NCBI GenBank assembly: GCA_023376005.1
Contig: CM042143.1
Coordinates: 84,278,530 to 84,342,529 of the forward strand
Length of the DNA stretch: 64,000 nucleotides
From: Doryteuthis pealeii
Taxonomy: Eukaryota > Mollusca > Cephalopoda > Myopsida > Loliginidae
Reading direction: 5' to 3'
Shown: piece by piece, positions 33,317-44,225 of the stretch
How positions within the stretch are numbered: the stretch's first letter is position 1
Layout: every line of letters begins with the position of its first letter
The notes under the pieces: generated by a model
Told to the model about the DNA's origin: nothing
The model's input: the letters and a program-made list of their open reading frames with translations, nothing else
Databases searched by the model: none
Position numbers and translations under genes: made by a program

Positions 33317-33375
33317 GTCAGTGATAATGTAGTTTTAGTTACAGACAGACACTAAATCTCCATTATAATAAGATT
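33317..33375. repeat. Dispersed GGTTACAGACAGACAC motif
   Basis: AGTTTTAGTTACAGACAGAC ... AAATCTCCATTATAATAAGA. Related copies lie near 24905, 40485 and 58025 plus mirrors. Possibly the terminal part of an old repeat. Confidence 0.5.
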
Positions 33376-34030
33376 CATCTATTATAATCAATTTCTTTTA
33401 TTGAATGTCTTAAATTATTTTTGTGTTGTATTTTTTTTTTAAATTGATCATATTAAAGTGATAGCATATCTTATTATAATAATGACAGCAATGCAAAATT
33501 GTGTTAACACTAAATGATTATTTAACAATATTCATGTAGTATGAATAACTAGTAATTATTTTACGCATAAGCATTGTCATATTACCCATTTTCTCTTTGG
33601 TCTTTAATCAATTCCCAAAGGGTATTGTGTTGTAATAAGATTTACCAACTCGATCACAAACTTCCTGAATTTGAAATCACTGCTCAACTATTTGAGAAAA
33701 ACCTATAAGTAATATTGCATATATTGCATATAGTGTTCTTGCAGTAAATAGATTTTGTAGGTGCATATAGTTTTAAACATTTTACTTTTCTTTTTTGTTA
33801 TAAGTTGTTTCATAATTGCTAAATTATTTAGAACTGACTGAGAATCTTAATTACCCAAGACATTAATGCATATGTCAATTAGAAGTTATGCTCCACCACG
33901 TAATTACAACCAGAGAATCTATCTACTGAAATACGCTCATACCCAAATATAAGGAATAAGTCTAATAATAAATAAATACATAAATATTATCAGAACAGCA
34001 AATGTATGTTTTTGAGGTTTTTTTTTGTTT
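33376..34030. other. No gene seen
   Basis: AT-rich DNA with nothing recognised. Confidence 0.4.
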
Positions 34031-34132
34031 TGTCTGTCTGTCTGTCTGTCTCTCCCTCTCTATCTCTCTCCCTCTCTCTCTCTCTCTCCCTTCTCTCTCT
34101 CTCTCTCCTTTCTCTCTCTTCTCTCTCTCTCT
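34031..34132. repeat. (CTGT)n/(CT)n microsatellite
   Basis: Pyrimidine run; mirror at 47797-47902. The 77-residue frame over it is spurious. Confidence 0.95.
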
Positions 34133-35093
34133 GAATATTGTACATAATATGGGTGCTATATTTGTAAGTAGACAGTGCTCAATATCATCAATAAAGCATT
34201 TATATCTAACTAAAGGAGCTGTCAGTATGGCTTGATAAAAATGATAATAGAGCTTCTATGTTTTTATCCCTTAAAAGAAAATGAAATAAACTTGTTTGGG
34301 ACTATTCGTCAGTGATGCCTCCTAGGTCACAGACAATTTTGGGTCTATAGCATCATATCCTCTCACCAGGGTGACTTGTCCCATACTCAAACAAGTGACA
34401 TCTTTACAACTATATTGTTGGAGAGACATGCCAACAACCAATCAGATACATTGGCCAAGTTCCTCCCATTATTTATCGGTATACCAGTTTGTTGGGGGGG
34501 GGGTATGAATATAGAAATTTTCTCTTTTTTTTTTTTGTTAGGAGTAGAAAAAATATAAAAAGTTTTAAAAAAGAAGAAAAAAGAAAAAGTAGGAAGAAAA
34601 AAATAACTAAAAAAAAACTGTTTCAAAGTTGCTGCTATTTACCTTCATTTAATCTACAGGAAATAGTAATCAGATTTGGAAAAGAATTGATAACTAAAAA
34701 ATAACCCATTTATCTAATTTACAAGATATTTCTTGTATTTATTCCTTGTATAAGGTCATATGTAATCTTCATCATTTGGAATTACTTTTTTTCTTCTTGC
34801 TCTTTTACTTTGATTAAATAATAAATGATAAAAGAAATCTTTTATACAATCAATCTTAAAACTGTTGATTCATGCAAAATAATGAATTAATTTTGTTATC
34901 CTTTTTTCCTCTGAGATAGACTAATTATTCATTAGGAAAAAAAACAACACTTTTTATTTTCCTTATTTTTTTTTATTATATATAACACTAGCAGAAGTTA
35001 CTGGCATTACACAAGACAAAAAAAAAAAACAGACATAACATTAACTGCAGTACATATGCACAGACATATGCACACTAATCTTTTCCTTGAAAA
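34133..35093. other. No gene seen
   Basis: 34290-34500 is somewhat GC-richer with a G-run at 34493-34503 and may be an unknown repeat. The rest is A/T runs. Confidence 0.35.
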
Positions 35094-35403
35094 CTAGAAG
35101 TAGCTACCCATCATAACCTAGGTTGTGGAGAGCAAAAGAAAACATGATGTATTGATGTGTTTACTTTTGAGATTTACAAATGCTGGACATTTTTAAATAG
35201 AATTTCAATGCTATTTCTATGTATATTTCAATTTTTAAATATCTTCGAATATAAATCAAATCTTCATAATTTTTGTACAAAGAGCAAGAACCAGTGATAT
35301 TTAATGTGTATATATATTTACTTTAGTCGTTAATTATTTTATTTTCGCAGTTTCCTCCAGACAGACATACATACACACTAACTGCTTTTTATATATGTAT
35401 AGA
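35094..35403 (-). mobile_element. HelN-1 copy, best preserved (310 bp)
   Basis: Minus strand: TCTATACATATATAAAAAGC at the start and GGTAGCTACTTCTAG at the end, preceded by A and followed by T as expected for Helitron insertion. A weak 3' hairpin (ACCTA/TGGGT) lies upstream of the CTAG. It has no inverted terminal repeats and no target duplication, both consistent with rolling-circle transposition. The mirror is at 46550-46855. Confidence 0.65.
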
Positions 35404-35639
35404 TAAGCATTTTTTATTAAGTCTGAGAATGGTTATTATGTAATTTTATAAAGAAAAAAGGGCTATGGGAGCTTTTGGGTTTTTTTCCAAGAAGGAAATA
35501 GTTTATCATTACTCTTTCTTAGATTATAATGGCAAGTGATTGATATTAATCACCATAAGAGAATATGTTGATATTCTTTCTTTTAATGTGGAGAGATTAT
35601 TTGGTGATTAACTTGTGAGGTAGTGACATATAATTAGAC

Positions 35640-35935
35640 ATATATGGAGGCTCGTGATGTAATGGTTTCTGTCATTGGAAATGGACACGACAGGGCAAGT
35701 TCAAATCCTGGACAGGTTGTTTATATTTCACACAGCACTTATACCCTTAGGAAGGGTATGAATCCAACTATTCTCCTTCCAGCTATGGGTAAAATAGTAG
35801 GTTCTTCAGACTAGGTTCGTTAACCTTGGTTAGGCGACCAGTCAAGGAGAAAGAAAACACTGAATTCAAGCTTGTTAAACTCTGCTTAAGAAATTGACCT
35901 TGTGTCACATCCTGCTGATGGGAGTTGGTAAATGT
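35640..35935 (+). repeat. SINE-B, full head to tail
   Basis: Head GGAGGCTCGTGATGTAATGG (A-box-like) and AAGTTCAAATCCTGG (B-box-like), then the body and tail through TGACCTTGTGTCACATCCTG and GGTAAATGTA. A tRNA-derived SINE. Confidence 0.7.
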
Positions 35936-35936
35936 A

Positions 35937-36171
35937 TACAAGGTGTGTCAAAAAAATATCAAGATTTTTTTGTACTTTTTAACACACCTTGTATTCTGAA
36001 AAAAATTAACATTCCATTCGTTGTTCATTTCTATCTTGGTAAATACAGCTTCAAACTCGGCACTTTTATGACAAACCTTGTATTCTGAAAAAAATTAATG
36101 TTCCATTCATTGTTCATTTCTATCTTTGTAAATACAGCTTCAATCTCGATACTTTTATGACACACCTTGTA
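35937..36171. mobile_element. Mariner-type MITE with TA target sites
   Basis: TACAAGGTGTGTCAAAAAAA at the left is the inverted match of the right end ...TTTTATGACACACCTTGTA. TA lies directly outside each end, the Tc1/mariner target. Inside, a block of about 105 bases starting CCTTGTATTCTGAAAAAAAT is repeated in tandem. No transposase coding. Mirror at 45788-46024. Confidence 0.7.
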
Positions 36172-36457
36172 TAATTAGCCATGTAAAAGCAGAAATCCTA
36201 CAATTGTAATCTGTCCACTTTCAGTGTGTTTACCCCTGCTGAGTTTTGTTGATGGACATTGTAACACATATCCCAATTGAGAAGTGCAACCTTTTGAAAT
36301 CAAATGGAATGTTACTGATAATAACTTCAATTCATCTTTAAATGAACACATCCTTCCCAGCATCCCAATCTGTCAGTATTGTCAATTCAATCAGATTTGA
36401 ACAACCAACCTTGTACCATTGCACAAAAAAACATGGTACCTACAAATTGCTAAGATT

Positions 36458-36664
36458 GTGGTCAAGTCATGCTGAAAGCACTGCTTTCTACTTAATCACT
36501 GAATTCATGCAGCAATGAGCCTGTTCAATACTTAATTGGGTGACTATTTAAGCAACAGCAGGTACTGTAAGCAAACTGGATCCTTTGTCTATCAACATGA
36601 CTTGATTCAGCATTAAATGACCTGAAAAGGGTTGATATGCCGCAAAACAAAACAACCAATAAAC
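36458..36664 (+). repeat. SINE-C inserted in the helicase, with 12-bp target duplication
   Basis: AAATTGCTAAGA occurs at 36446-36457 and 36665-36676, directly flanking the element. The body includes ACTTAAGCAACAGCAGGTAC-like text, and the tail AAGGGTTGATATGC ... AACAACCAA resembles the SINE-A tail. Confidence 0.75.
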
Positions 36665-36934
36665 CAAATTGCTAAGAAGCATGATTGGTGCTCCCTTTTT
36701 CAACAGGAGTACTTGGAGTAGCACACCAAGTGGCCCCACTCTGTTAATAAATTCACAGGGATAATTCACAGCTTTGGATTAACAGGCTTGTATATTTTTA
36801 CCTCACCATGTAATTGTAGAAGGATTTGTTCATTGATCCTGTTAACAGCCTGATTGAGTCAAGTTTCACTTTTCTTACACACAATCATTGGGGATTATAG
36901 GAAAGACATTAATTTTTTAGGTAGATCACTAAAG

Positions 36935-37100
36935 TTAAGCAGTGATGAGATGAGCCTGTTCAATACTTAATTGGTTAACCACTTAAGCAACAGCAGGTAC
37001 TGTAAGCAACCTGGCTTCTTCGTTTATCTAAATGACTTGATTCGGCATTAAATGACCCAAAAAGGGTTGATATGCTGTAAAACAACCAACCAACCAGTTC
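36935..37100 (+). repeat. SINE-C, second copy in the helicase
   Basis: TGAGCCTGTTCAATACTTAA, AAGCAACAGCAGGTACTGTA, and the tail GGGTTGATATGCTGTAAAAC with CCAACCAACCA. It splits the helicase between its DLKMN and DLPKKLMSF segments. No clear target duplication. Confidence 0.65.
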
Positions 37101-37707
37101 ATTTTGAGGTCATCAATTGACAATGCTATAGAGTTATAGATCTCACCCATTGATATGTCACCATTAGAATCAAACGCCAAAACCATTCCTTTACCAAATT
37201 CCAATAACCTTTTAGCAAAAACAGCTGAATGGTGATCTTTGCAAAGATAAGTTCTCATATTTGTTTGCTCTTTGAGCTTTCTGACATGATTTTACAAATG
37301 TGATTATTTTTAAGCAGCTTCTATGATTTGATCCGCTTTTTTGTCCCCTTTGGAATCATTGCAAGGATCTGATGAAAGTCTTCTACTAAATCTATTGTTA
37401 CTATCTTCCCCACCAAAATGAAACATTTATTCCCCCCCTGATATCTCTAAGAAGAGTCTCATATCCAGAGCCTCAAAAGCAACTTTGAGATAGAGTGCAC
37501 TCATCCCAGATTATAACCCAAAACTCTTTTAGCATTTCAGCTGCTCAGATGTCTTTGCTAATGTTACACTTTGACAAGTCATTATTAATGATTTGCACTG
37601 GCAACTTGAATGCACTCAGAGATGTTTTAACACCAGAAATTAAAATGGAACCAGTATCCCAAGATACAACTCTGCCACAGCAATTCTCCATTGTGTATTA
37701 TTACTTT

Positions 37708-38235
37708 GACTAGCAGGACCTGTAGATATACCACAGTATGATAATTTAATTATTCCAATGTTTGATATGTTTGCTTAAGAGATATTACAAAATAGTTCAA
37801 TATGTAAAAAGTATAATGATCTTGATTTAACTCTCTCTTACTCTTTTCTTTTCTTTCTTTCTTTTCTTCTTTCCATTATGTTTGATTGAAACAGATTAGC
37901 ATTATTGCTTCCACGTGCTCACCTCCTCTCTCTATCTTTCCCCTACTCTCTTTCTTTCTTTCTTTTCATTTTTTCTGTGTAGCATGTCCTTTTTAATTAA
38001 GAAATTAAAATTTATTTCTTTATAATTAAAACGGAATGGTCCATTATTTAGCTGAGGTGATGACACTCATAAGACATAAGAATTTGGCAGATAAGTGACA
38101 CCAGATAATCAGGATTTACATTTTTGCATTTTGTCTTGGACAATTTGGACAGTCTCATTTTTAACCAGAAGGTGTTGAAAGATGATAACAATCGGAAGAT
38201 TAAAAAACAAGAGTACTAATATATAGAGATTGTAT
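37708..38235 (+). repeat. Rep-E copy
   Basis: Second copy of the repeat at 9733-10240, with an extra 35-base A/T palindromic insertion (AATTAAGAAATTAAAATTTA region) near 37995-38030. It abuts the upstream edge of the helicase remnant. Confidence 0.65.
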
Positions 38236-38566
38236 TATTAAATATCTTATTTTTTCTATTTACTTAGATTTTTATTAATTCTGAAAATATTTGAAAAACT
38301 AAAAAATATTTCAAATAAATCACTCAAAAAATTATTTGTTAAATAAATGGATTATTAAACAAAACAAAAAACAACAAAAAAACAGCAAGACATACTGGGT
38401 ATTGTTGGAGAAGTAAAAACAAACTCATCAGCAGTATTCTCCTATGGACACCTATGCATGGACACACCAGTGTTGGCCAACCAATAAAAACTCAAATTCA
38501 TCAGCTCAGTGTAAACATTGGATGCTGTCTAGAATACTTGCCAAGAGCAGGAACTAATAATTTGAC
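38236..38566. other. No gene seen
   Basis: AT-rich to about 38390, then an unassigned stretch with GCATGGACACACCAGTGTTG. Confidence 0.35.
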
Positions 38567-38814
38567 TTAACAAAACTGGGTTTAGTAAATAATTATTTGC
38601 TGTTACTGGTTTCTACTATCATGTTATTTTCAAACATATTAAAAGCAATCCTATATATAATTCTATATAGAAATCAATTAGAATAACATTGAAATAATTG
38701 TAATATTTTTATATTCATTCTTATTTAGTTTTGTTGATCTTTCTAATTTGATTTGATATTTTGTTACAGTAAAACTTAAATACTTGCACCCAGAAAGGCA
38801 CATATTTTTGCTAG
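38567..38814 (+). mobile_element. HelN-2, copy 2
   Basis: Opposite orientation to 32857-33098. It begins TTAACAAAACTGGGTTTAGT and ends GGCACATATTTTTGCTAG, followed by T. Confidence 0.4.
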
Positions 38815-39670
38815 TTTATATAATAGATACAAAAAACAGAACAATTAAGATAGAAAGATTTCTTGAATTATATCCCTAAAACATTCATACACATGCAGTT
38901 TTTCTAATTTAAAAATCATTCATTTAAAATCTGTTCTATATTAAAATTGTCTTCAAAGGAATGCCATGTCTCATAGATTCTTCTTCTTCTTCTCTTGTGC
39001 ATGTTGTTGTTGTTATATGGTTTTATAATAAACAATATAATGCAATATGACTGTCAGCTATAAATATGCTCAAGAGTTACTTTTTCGGTTTTTTTATGTA
39101 CTTTGACAGACAATGAAAATCTTCCATGGAGGAAATTATAAAACTGAAAATATATTCATAAAAAAAAATCAAAAGATCCATTTGAAAAGTATTTCTTCAT
39201 TTGTCTTTTTATTTCCATTAATATTCTATGGAATTTATGTACATTAACCTTAACTATTTTCTTACCACATTTTTCTATATAATGCTTTGTAATGCTATTG
39301 TATTGTATGTTTGAAAAAATGTCTCATGTTATTTTGAGCTGGGTTTTTTTTTGTTTTGTTTTGTTATAATACTCTATGTAAAAAAAAGAAAACAAAAAAA
39401 AAGCTATATTGCTTTGTGTAATTGTGTACTTCTATTAATTTACTGACCTGTGAATGTGATAACAGCTGACCTGAAGCATTCTTTGTTGGAATAGTTAGTA
39501 ACTTTGAACGTTCATATGAAATAGTTTTATTCTCTCTAAATCATAAACACATTTTTCCTGTCCTTTATCCTCTTGCAGATTATTTTTTCCATTTTTTTGT
39601 TCTTTAAAAAAAATGGACTAATTATCTGAGTTCTTAAGTTATTCTGGTTTGACATAAAAATTTCTGGCAG
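38815..39670. other. No gene seen
   Basis: AT-rich DNA with nothing recognised. Confidence 0.4.
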
Positions 39671-39739
39671 GTGCCTGACCTTCACCTAATCATCATCATT
39701 ATCAGGACTATCAAGGAAGAACAGGCAGAGACTTGCTTG

Positions 39740-39789
<50 letters not shown>

Positions 39790-39960
39790 GCAAACTAATT
39801 ATATAAAGACATGTTCTGGCCATGTGTCTTTACCTTTGGGTAAGATTTGGTTATTCAAAGCTTATCCTTTTTTAAATTTGCCCAATTCTGACCGAATGTT
39901 CGGCTGTTGTACGTTATCAATAAAAGTCACAACAATGCACCTGTTAAAAATAACCTTTTA
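39671..39960 (+). repeat. Unassigned retroelement-like repeat with (AT)n
   Basis: A clean (AT)n at 39742-39786 lies inside. Downstream, TGACCGAATGTTCGGCTG and ATCAATAAAAGTCACAACAA repeat the CCGAA...AATAAA layout of the other putative retroelement ends. Confidence 0.35.
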
Positions 39961-40079
39961 AAACTAATACACTTTCTATTGTTACTGGTTAAAAAAAAAA
40001 AAACACTAACTCTCATCTTCAGCAAGGAGTAACACTCTTTAAATAAAAAAGAACACAAGAAATAAAATTGTTTTCAAAG

Positions 40080-40440
40080 TGTCCGGTTGGGTCATTCGCA
40101 GATTTTTGATCCGAGCGTTCAAGTGAGATTTCTTTAAAGTATCTCATTGCTTATTCTAATTTGAATCGGATAATGCTGGCGTCAGTTTCGACACCTGGGG
40201 TAGCTTTTGTTAAATCGACTAATATTTGTATACTCAGGGCTCAATTCATCATTGCCATGGGGGTCAAGGTTGTCACCCCCTTGGTTGATCCATTGTTAGT
40301 GAATGCTGTGCTACGCGGGCGTCAGAAAAGAGTCACACACGGGGAGAAATGGCTACTTAAGACGCTCGCGTTGATGATTCGACTGGGATGGGGCTTAGCC
40401 AGAACTTAAGGGTGGCGAGTAAAACTGAATTATATATTAT
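40080..40440. other. Unassigned GC-richer block near the palindrome centre
   Basis: Contains several CG dinucleotides and a frame (40161-40409) that is not conserved in the mirror because of indels, so it is not evidence of a gene. Possibly a worn retroelement. Confidence 0.3.
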
Positions 40441-40484
40441 ATGGTAGTAGTGATGTTTGTTTTCGGACTCATTCGACATATGCT

Positions 40485-40912
40485 TGATATAATGGAGATT
40501 GTGTGTAGTCTATGTCTGTAAACCGAAATTCCCTATTTATTTACGTCACACTTCCTCCGTGCATTTATTTCTATTTAAACCTACAATTAATTAACTAAAA
40601 TTTGCTTTACATTATTAATACTGTTGACCCATAACTACACACTTTAGACATGCAATTGTATTTATAATATTTTTCAACAAATTAGCGGTTTACAGTGTAA
40701 CGTAAAGGCTAATATGCAATATTAGTATTAAAAACTTGATTTTAATAATTATGGCTATTATTATTGCTCTCTAATTTGATTTATCTTAATAAATATGAGC
40801 AAAATTTCGGGAATAAATCTTTAAAAGAAATCCATTAACAAGAAGAAATAACTGCTAATCTTATCTTATTTCCCTATTTTAACTAAATAGTTAAATTAGG
40901 AAAATTCAGCAA
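40485..40912. other. Dispersed motif and AT-rich inner arm
   Basis: TAATGGAGATTGTGTGTAGT and the complement of the GGTTACAGACAGAC motif lie at 40490-40540. The rest is AT-rich, ending in a small nested palindrome (CCTATTTTAACTAAATAG..., 40873-40900). Confidence 0.4.
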
Positions 40913-40984
40913 CGAGAGAGATTGGAGTAAAAATTTAAAAATAGAACAACTGAAACTTACTTCTTCCAACATCCCCATCTTTCA
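40913..40984. other. Palindrome 2 centre, 72 bases
   Basis: Non-matching core between AAAATTCAGCAA and TTGCTGAATTTT. Weak complementarity continues (GAGAGATTGG against CCCCATCTTTC), so the physical turn may be tighter, with the sequence degraded around it. Confidence 0.7.
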
Positions 40985-43074
40985 TTGCTGAATTTTCCTA
41001 ATTTTAACTATTTAGTTAAAATAGGAAATAAAGAATAAAAATTACAGTTATTTCTTCTTGTTAATGATTTCTTTTAAAGATTTATTCCCGAAATTTTTGC
41101 TCATATTTATTAAGATAAAATCAAATTAGAAATCAATAATAATAAGCACATAATGATTAAAATCAATTTTTAATATTCAATATGCATATTAGCCTTTACG
41201 TACACTGTAAACCGCTATTTTGTTGAATATATAAATACAAATTGCATGTCTAAAGTGTTAGTTATGGTCAACAGTATTAATAATGTAAAGCCAATTTTAT
41301 TAATAATTAGGTTTTAAATAAGAATAAAATCACGAAGAATGTGACGTAAATAACTAAGGGAATTCGGTTACAGACAGACTAAACACACAATCTCCATTAT
41401 ATCAAAGATATGTCGAATGAGTCGACAACAAAACATCCACTACTACCACCTTTCACAAACAGATGGACATCATTCAGTTACTCGCCACCCTTAAGTTCTG
41501 GGCTATCCCCATCCCCAGTCGAATCATCAACCGACGTTTAAGTAGCCATTTCTTCCCCGTGTGTGACTCTTTTCTGACCCCGCGTAGCACACATTCACTA
41601 ACAATGACAAACAAGGCGGGTGACACCTTGACCCCCATGCAATGATGAATTGAGCCCTGAGTATACAAAATATTAGTCGATTTACGAAAAGCTACCAGGG
41701 TGTCGGAAACTGACCCAGCAATTATCCGATTCAACATTTAGAATAAGCATGAGATACTTTAAAGAAAATCTCACTTGACCTCGGATCAAAATCTCGATGA
41801 CCCAACCGGGACACTTTTGAAACAATTTTATTTTCTTTTTTTTTATTTAAAGAGTGTTACTCCTTGCTGAGATGAGAGTTTAGTGGTTTTTTTTTAAACA
41901 GTAACAATAGAAAGTGTATTAGTTTAAGGTTATTTAACAGGTCATTGTTGTGACTTTATTGATTACGTACAACAGCCGAACATTCGGTCAGAATTGGCAC
42001 AAAATTTAAAAAGGGATAACTTTGAATAACCAAATCTTACCAAGGTAAAGACACATGGCCAAACATGTTCTTATATAATTACGTTTGCCTGCAATATATA
42101 ATATATATATATATATATATATTAATAAGCCTATATATATAAGCAATGCAAGTCTCTGCCTGTTCTTTCCTTGATAGTCCTGATAATGATGATTGATTAG
42201 GTGAAGGTCAGGCCACCTGCCAGAAATTTTTATGTCAACACCAGAATAACTTTAAGAACTCAGATAATTAGCCATTTTTTTTAAAGAACAAAAAAATGGA
42301 AAAAATAATCTGCAAGAGGATAAAGGACAGGAAAAAATGTGTTTATGATTTAGAGAGAATAAAACTATTTCATATGAACGTTCAAAGTTACTAACTATTC
42401 AACAAAGAATGCTTCAGGTCAGCTGTTATCACATTCACAGGTCAGTAAAAATAGAAGTTACACAATTACACAAAGCAATTATAGCTTTTTTTGTTTTCTT
42501 TTTTTTACATAGAGTATATATAACAAACAAAACAAAAAAAAACCCAGCTCAAAATAACATGAGACATTTTTTCAAACATACAATAACAAATAGCATTACA
42601 AAGCATTTATATAGAAAAATGTGGTAAGAAAATAGTTAAGGTTAATGTACATAAATTCCATAGAATATTAATGGAAATAAAAAGACAAATGAAGAAATAC
42701 TTTTCAAATGGATCTTTTTGATTTTTTTTTTATGATATATTTTTCCAGTTTTATAATTTTCCTCCATGGAAGATTTTCATTGTCTGTCAAAGTACATAAA
42801 AAAAAACCGAAAAGTAACTCTTTGAGCATATTTATAGCTTGACAGTCATATTGCATTATATTGTTTATTATAAAACATATAACAAACAACAACATGCACA
42901 AGAGAAGAAGAAGAAGAATCTATGAGACATGGCATTCCTTTGAAGACAATTTTTAAATAGAACAGATTTTAAATGAATGATTTTTAAATTAGAAAAAACT
43001 GCATGTGTATGAATGTTTTTAGGGATATAATTCAAGAAATCTTTTCTATCTTAATTGTTCTGTTTTTTGTATCT

Positions 43075-43330
43075 ATTATATAAACTTAGCAAAAATTATG
43101 TGCCTTTCTGGGTGCAAGTATTTTAAGTTTTACTGTAACAAAATATCAAATCAAATTAGAAGATCAACAAAACTAAATAAGAATGAATATAAAAAATATT
43201 ACAATTTATTTCAATGTTATTCTAATTGATTTCTATATAGAATTATATATAGGATTGCTTTTTAATATGTTTGAAAATAACATGATAGTAAGAAACCAGT
43301 AACAGCAAATAATTATTTACTAAACCCAGT
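43075..43330 (-). mobile_element. Mirror HelN-2, copy 2
   Basis: Reverse complement of 38567-38814, ending AACCCAGTTTTGTTAA near 43338. Confidence 0.4.
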
Positions 43331-43689
43331 TTTGTTAAGTCAAATTATTAGTTCCTGCTCTTGGCAAGTATTCTAGACAGCATCCAATGTTTACACTGAG
43401 CTGATGAATTTGAGTTTTTATTATGGTTGGCCAACACTGGTGTGTCCATGCATAGGGTGTCCATAGAGAATACTGCGTGATGAGTTTGTTTTTTACTTCT
43501 CCAACAATACCCAGTATGCTTGCTGTTTTTTGTTGTTTTGTTTTGTTTAATAATCCCATTTATTTAACAAAATAATTTTTTGAGTGATTTTATTTGAAAT
43601 TATTTTTTAGTTTTTTCAAATATTTTCAGAATTAATAAAATCTAAGTAAATAGAAAAAATTAAGATATTTAATAATACAATCTCTATAT

Positions 43690-44225
43690 ATTAGTACTCT
43701 TGTTTTTTAATCTTCGATTGTTATCATCTTTCAACACCTTCTGGTTAAAAATGAGACTGTCCAAATTGGCCAAGACAAAAATGCAAAAATGTAAATCCTG
43801 ATTATCTGGTGTTCACTTATCTGGCCAAATCTATGTCTTATGAGTGTCATCACCTCAGCTAAATAATGGACCATTCCGTTTTAATTATAAAGAAATAAAT
43901 TTTAATTTATCTTAATTAAAAAGGACATGCTACACAGAAAAAATGTAATAAGAAAGAAAGAAAGAAAGAGAGAGGGGAAAGATAGAAGAGAGGAGGTGAG
44001 CACGTGGAAGCAATAATGCTAATCTGTTTCAATCAAACATTAATGGAAAGAAAAAGAAAGAAAGAAAAGAAAAGAGTAAGAGAGAGTTAAATCAAGATCA
44101 TTATACTTTTTAATATTGAACTATTTTGTAATATCTCTTAAGCAAACATATCAAACATTGGCAAATAATTAAATTATCATTACGTGGGTATATCTTACAG
44201 GTCCTGCTAGTCAAAGTAATAATAC
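43690..44225 (-). repeat. Mirror Rep-E
   Basis: Reverse complement of 37708-38235. Confidence 0.65.

Larger units (their letters stand above)
36175..37710 (-). pseudogene. Helitron Pif1-type helicase remnant
   Basis: Read on the minus strand, broken frames give the helicase in family order. SGVKTSLSAFKLPV comes first, then VIIWDECTLSQ with FEALD (Walker B/DE box), MIPKGDKK, and TNMRTYLCKDHHSAVFAKRL (37028-37258). These are followed by VNRINEQILLQLHGEVKIYK, NYPCEFINRVGPLG with KKGAPIMLLSNL, and finally FKRLHFSIGICVTMSINKT. In Helitrons this domain unwinds DNA during rolling-circle transposition. The Walker A start and the Rep/HUH endonuclease are absent, and Rep-E sits where the upstream part should be. 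Two SINE-C insertions (36458-36664, about 36935-37100), stops and frameshifts show it is dead. A host Pif1 gene is unlikely given the Helitron-like spacing and decay. Confidence 0.75.
23971..40912 (+). repeat. Palindrome 2, left arm (16.9 kb)
   Basis: Reverse-complementary to 40985-57858 throughout. The outer edge is sharp: TAATACATATCAGTGAATTG at 23971 matches the complement ending at 57858, and the sequences outside differ completely. Position sums run from 81829 (outer) to 81897 (inner), so the right arm is about 68 bases shorter. Microsatellites in this arm are clean. Intervals of more than 300 bases not listed separately hold AT-rich DNA with nothing recognised. Confidence 0.95.

Noticed and set aside
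40161..40409. 82-codon frame near the palindrome centre
   Set aside because: The mirror sequence at 41474-41737 breaks and shifts the frame with indels; no motif recognised.
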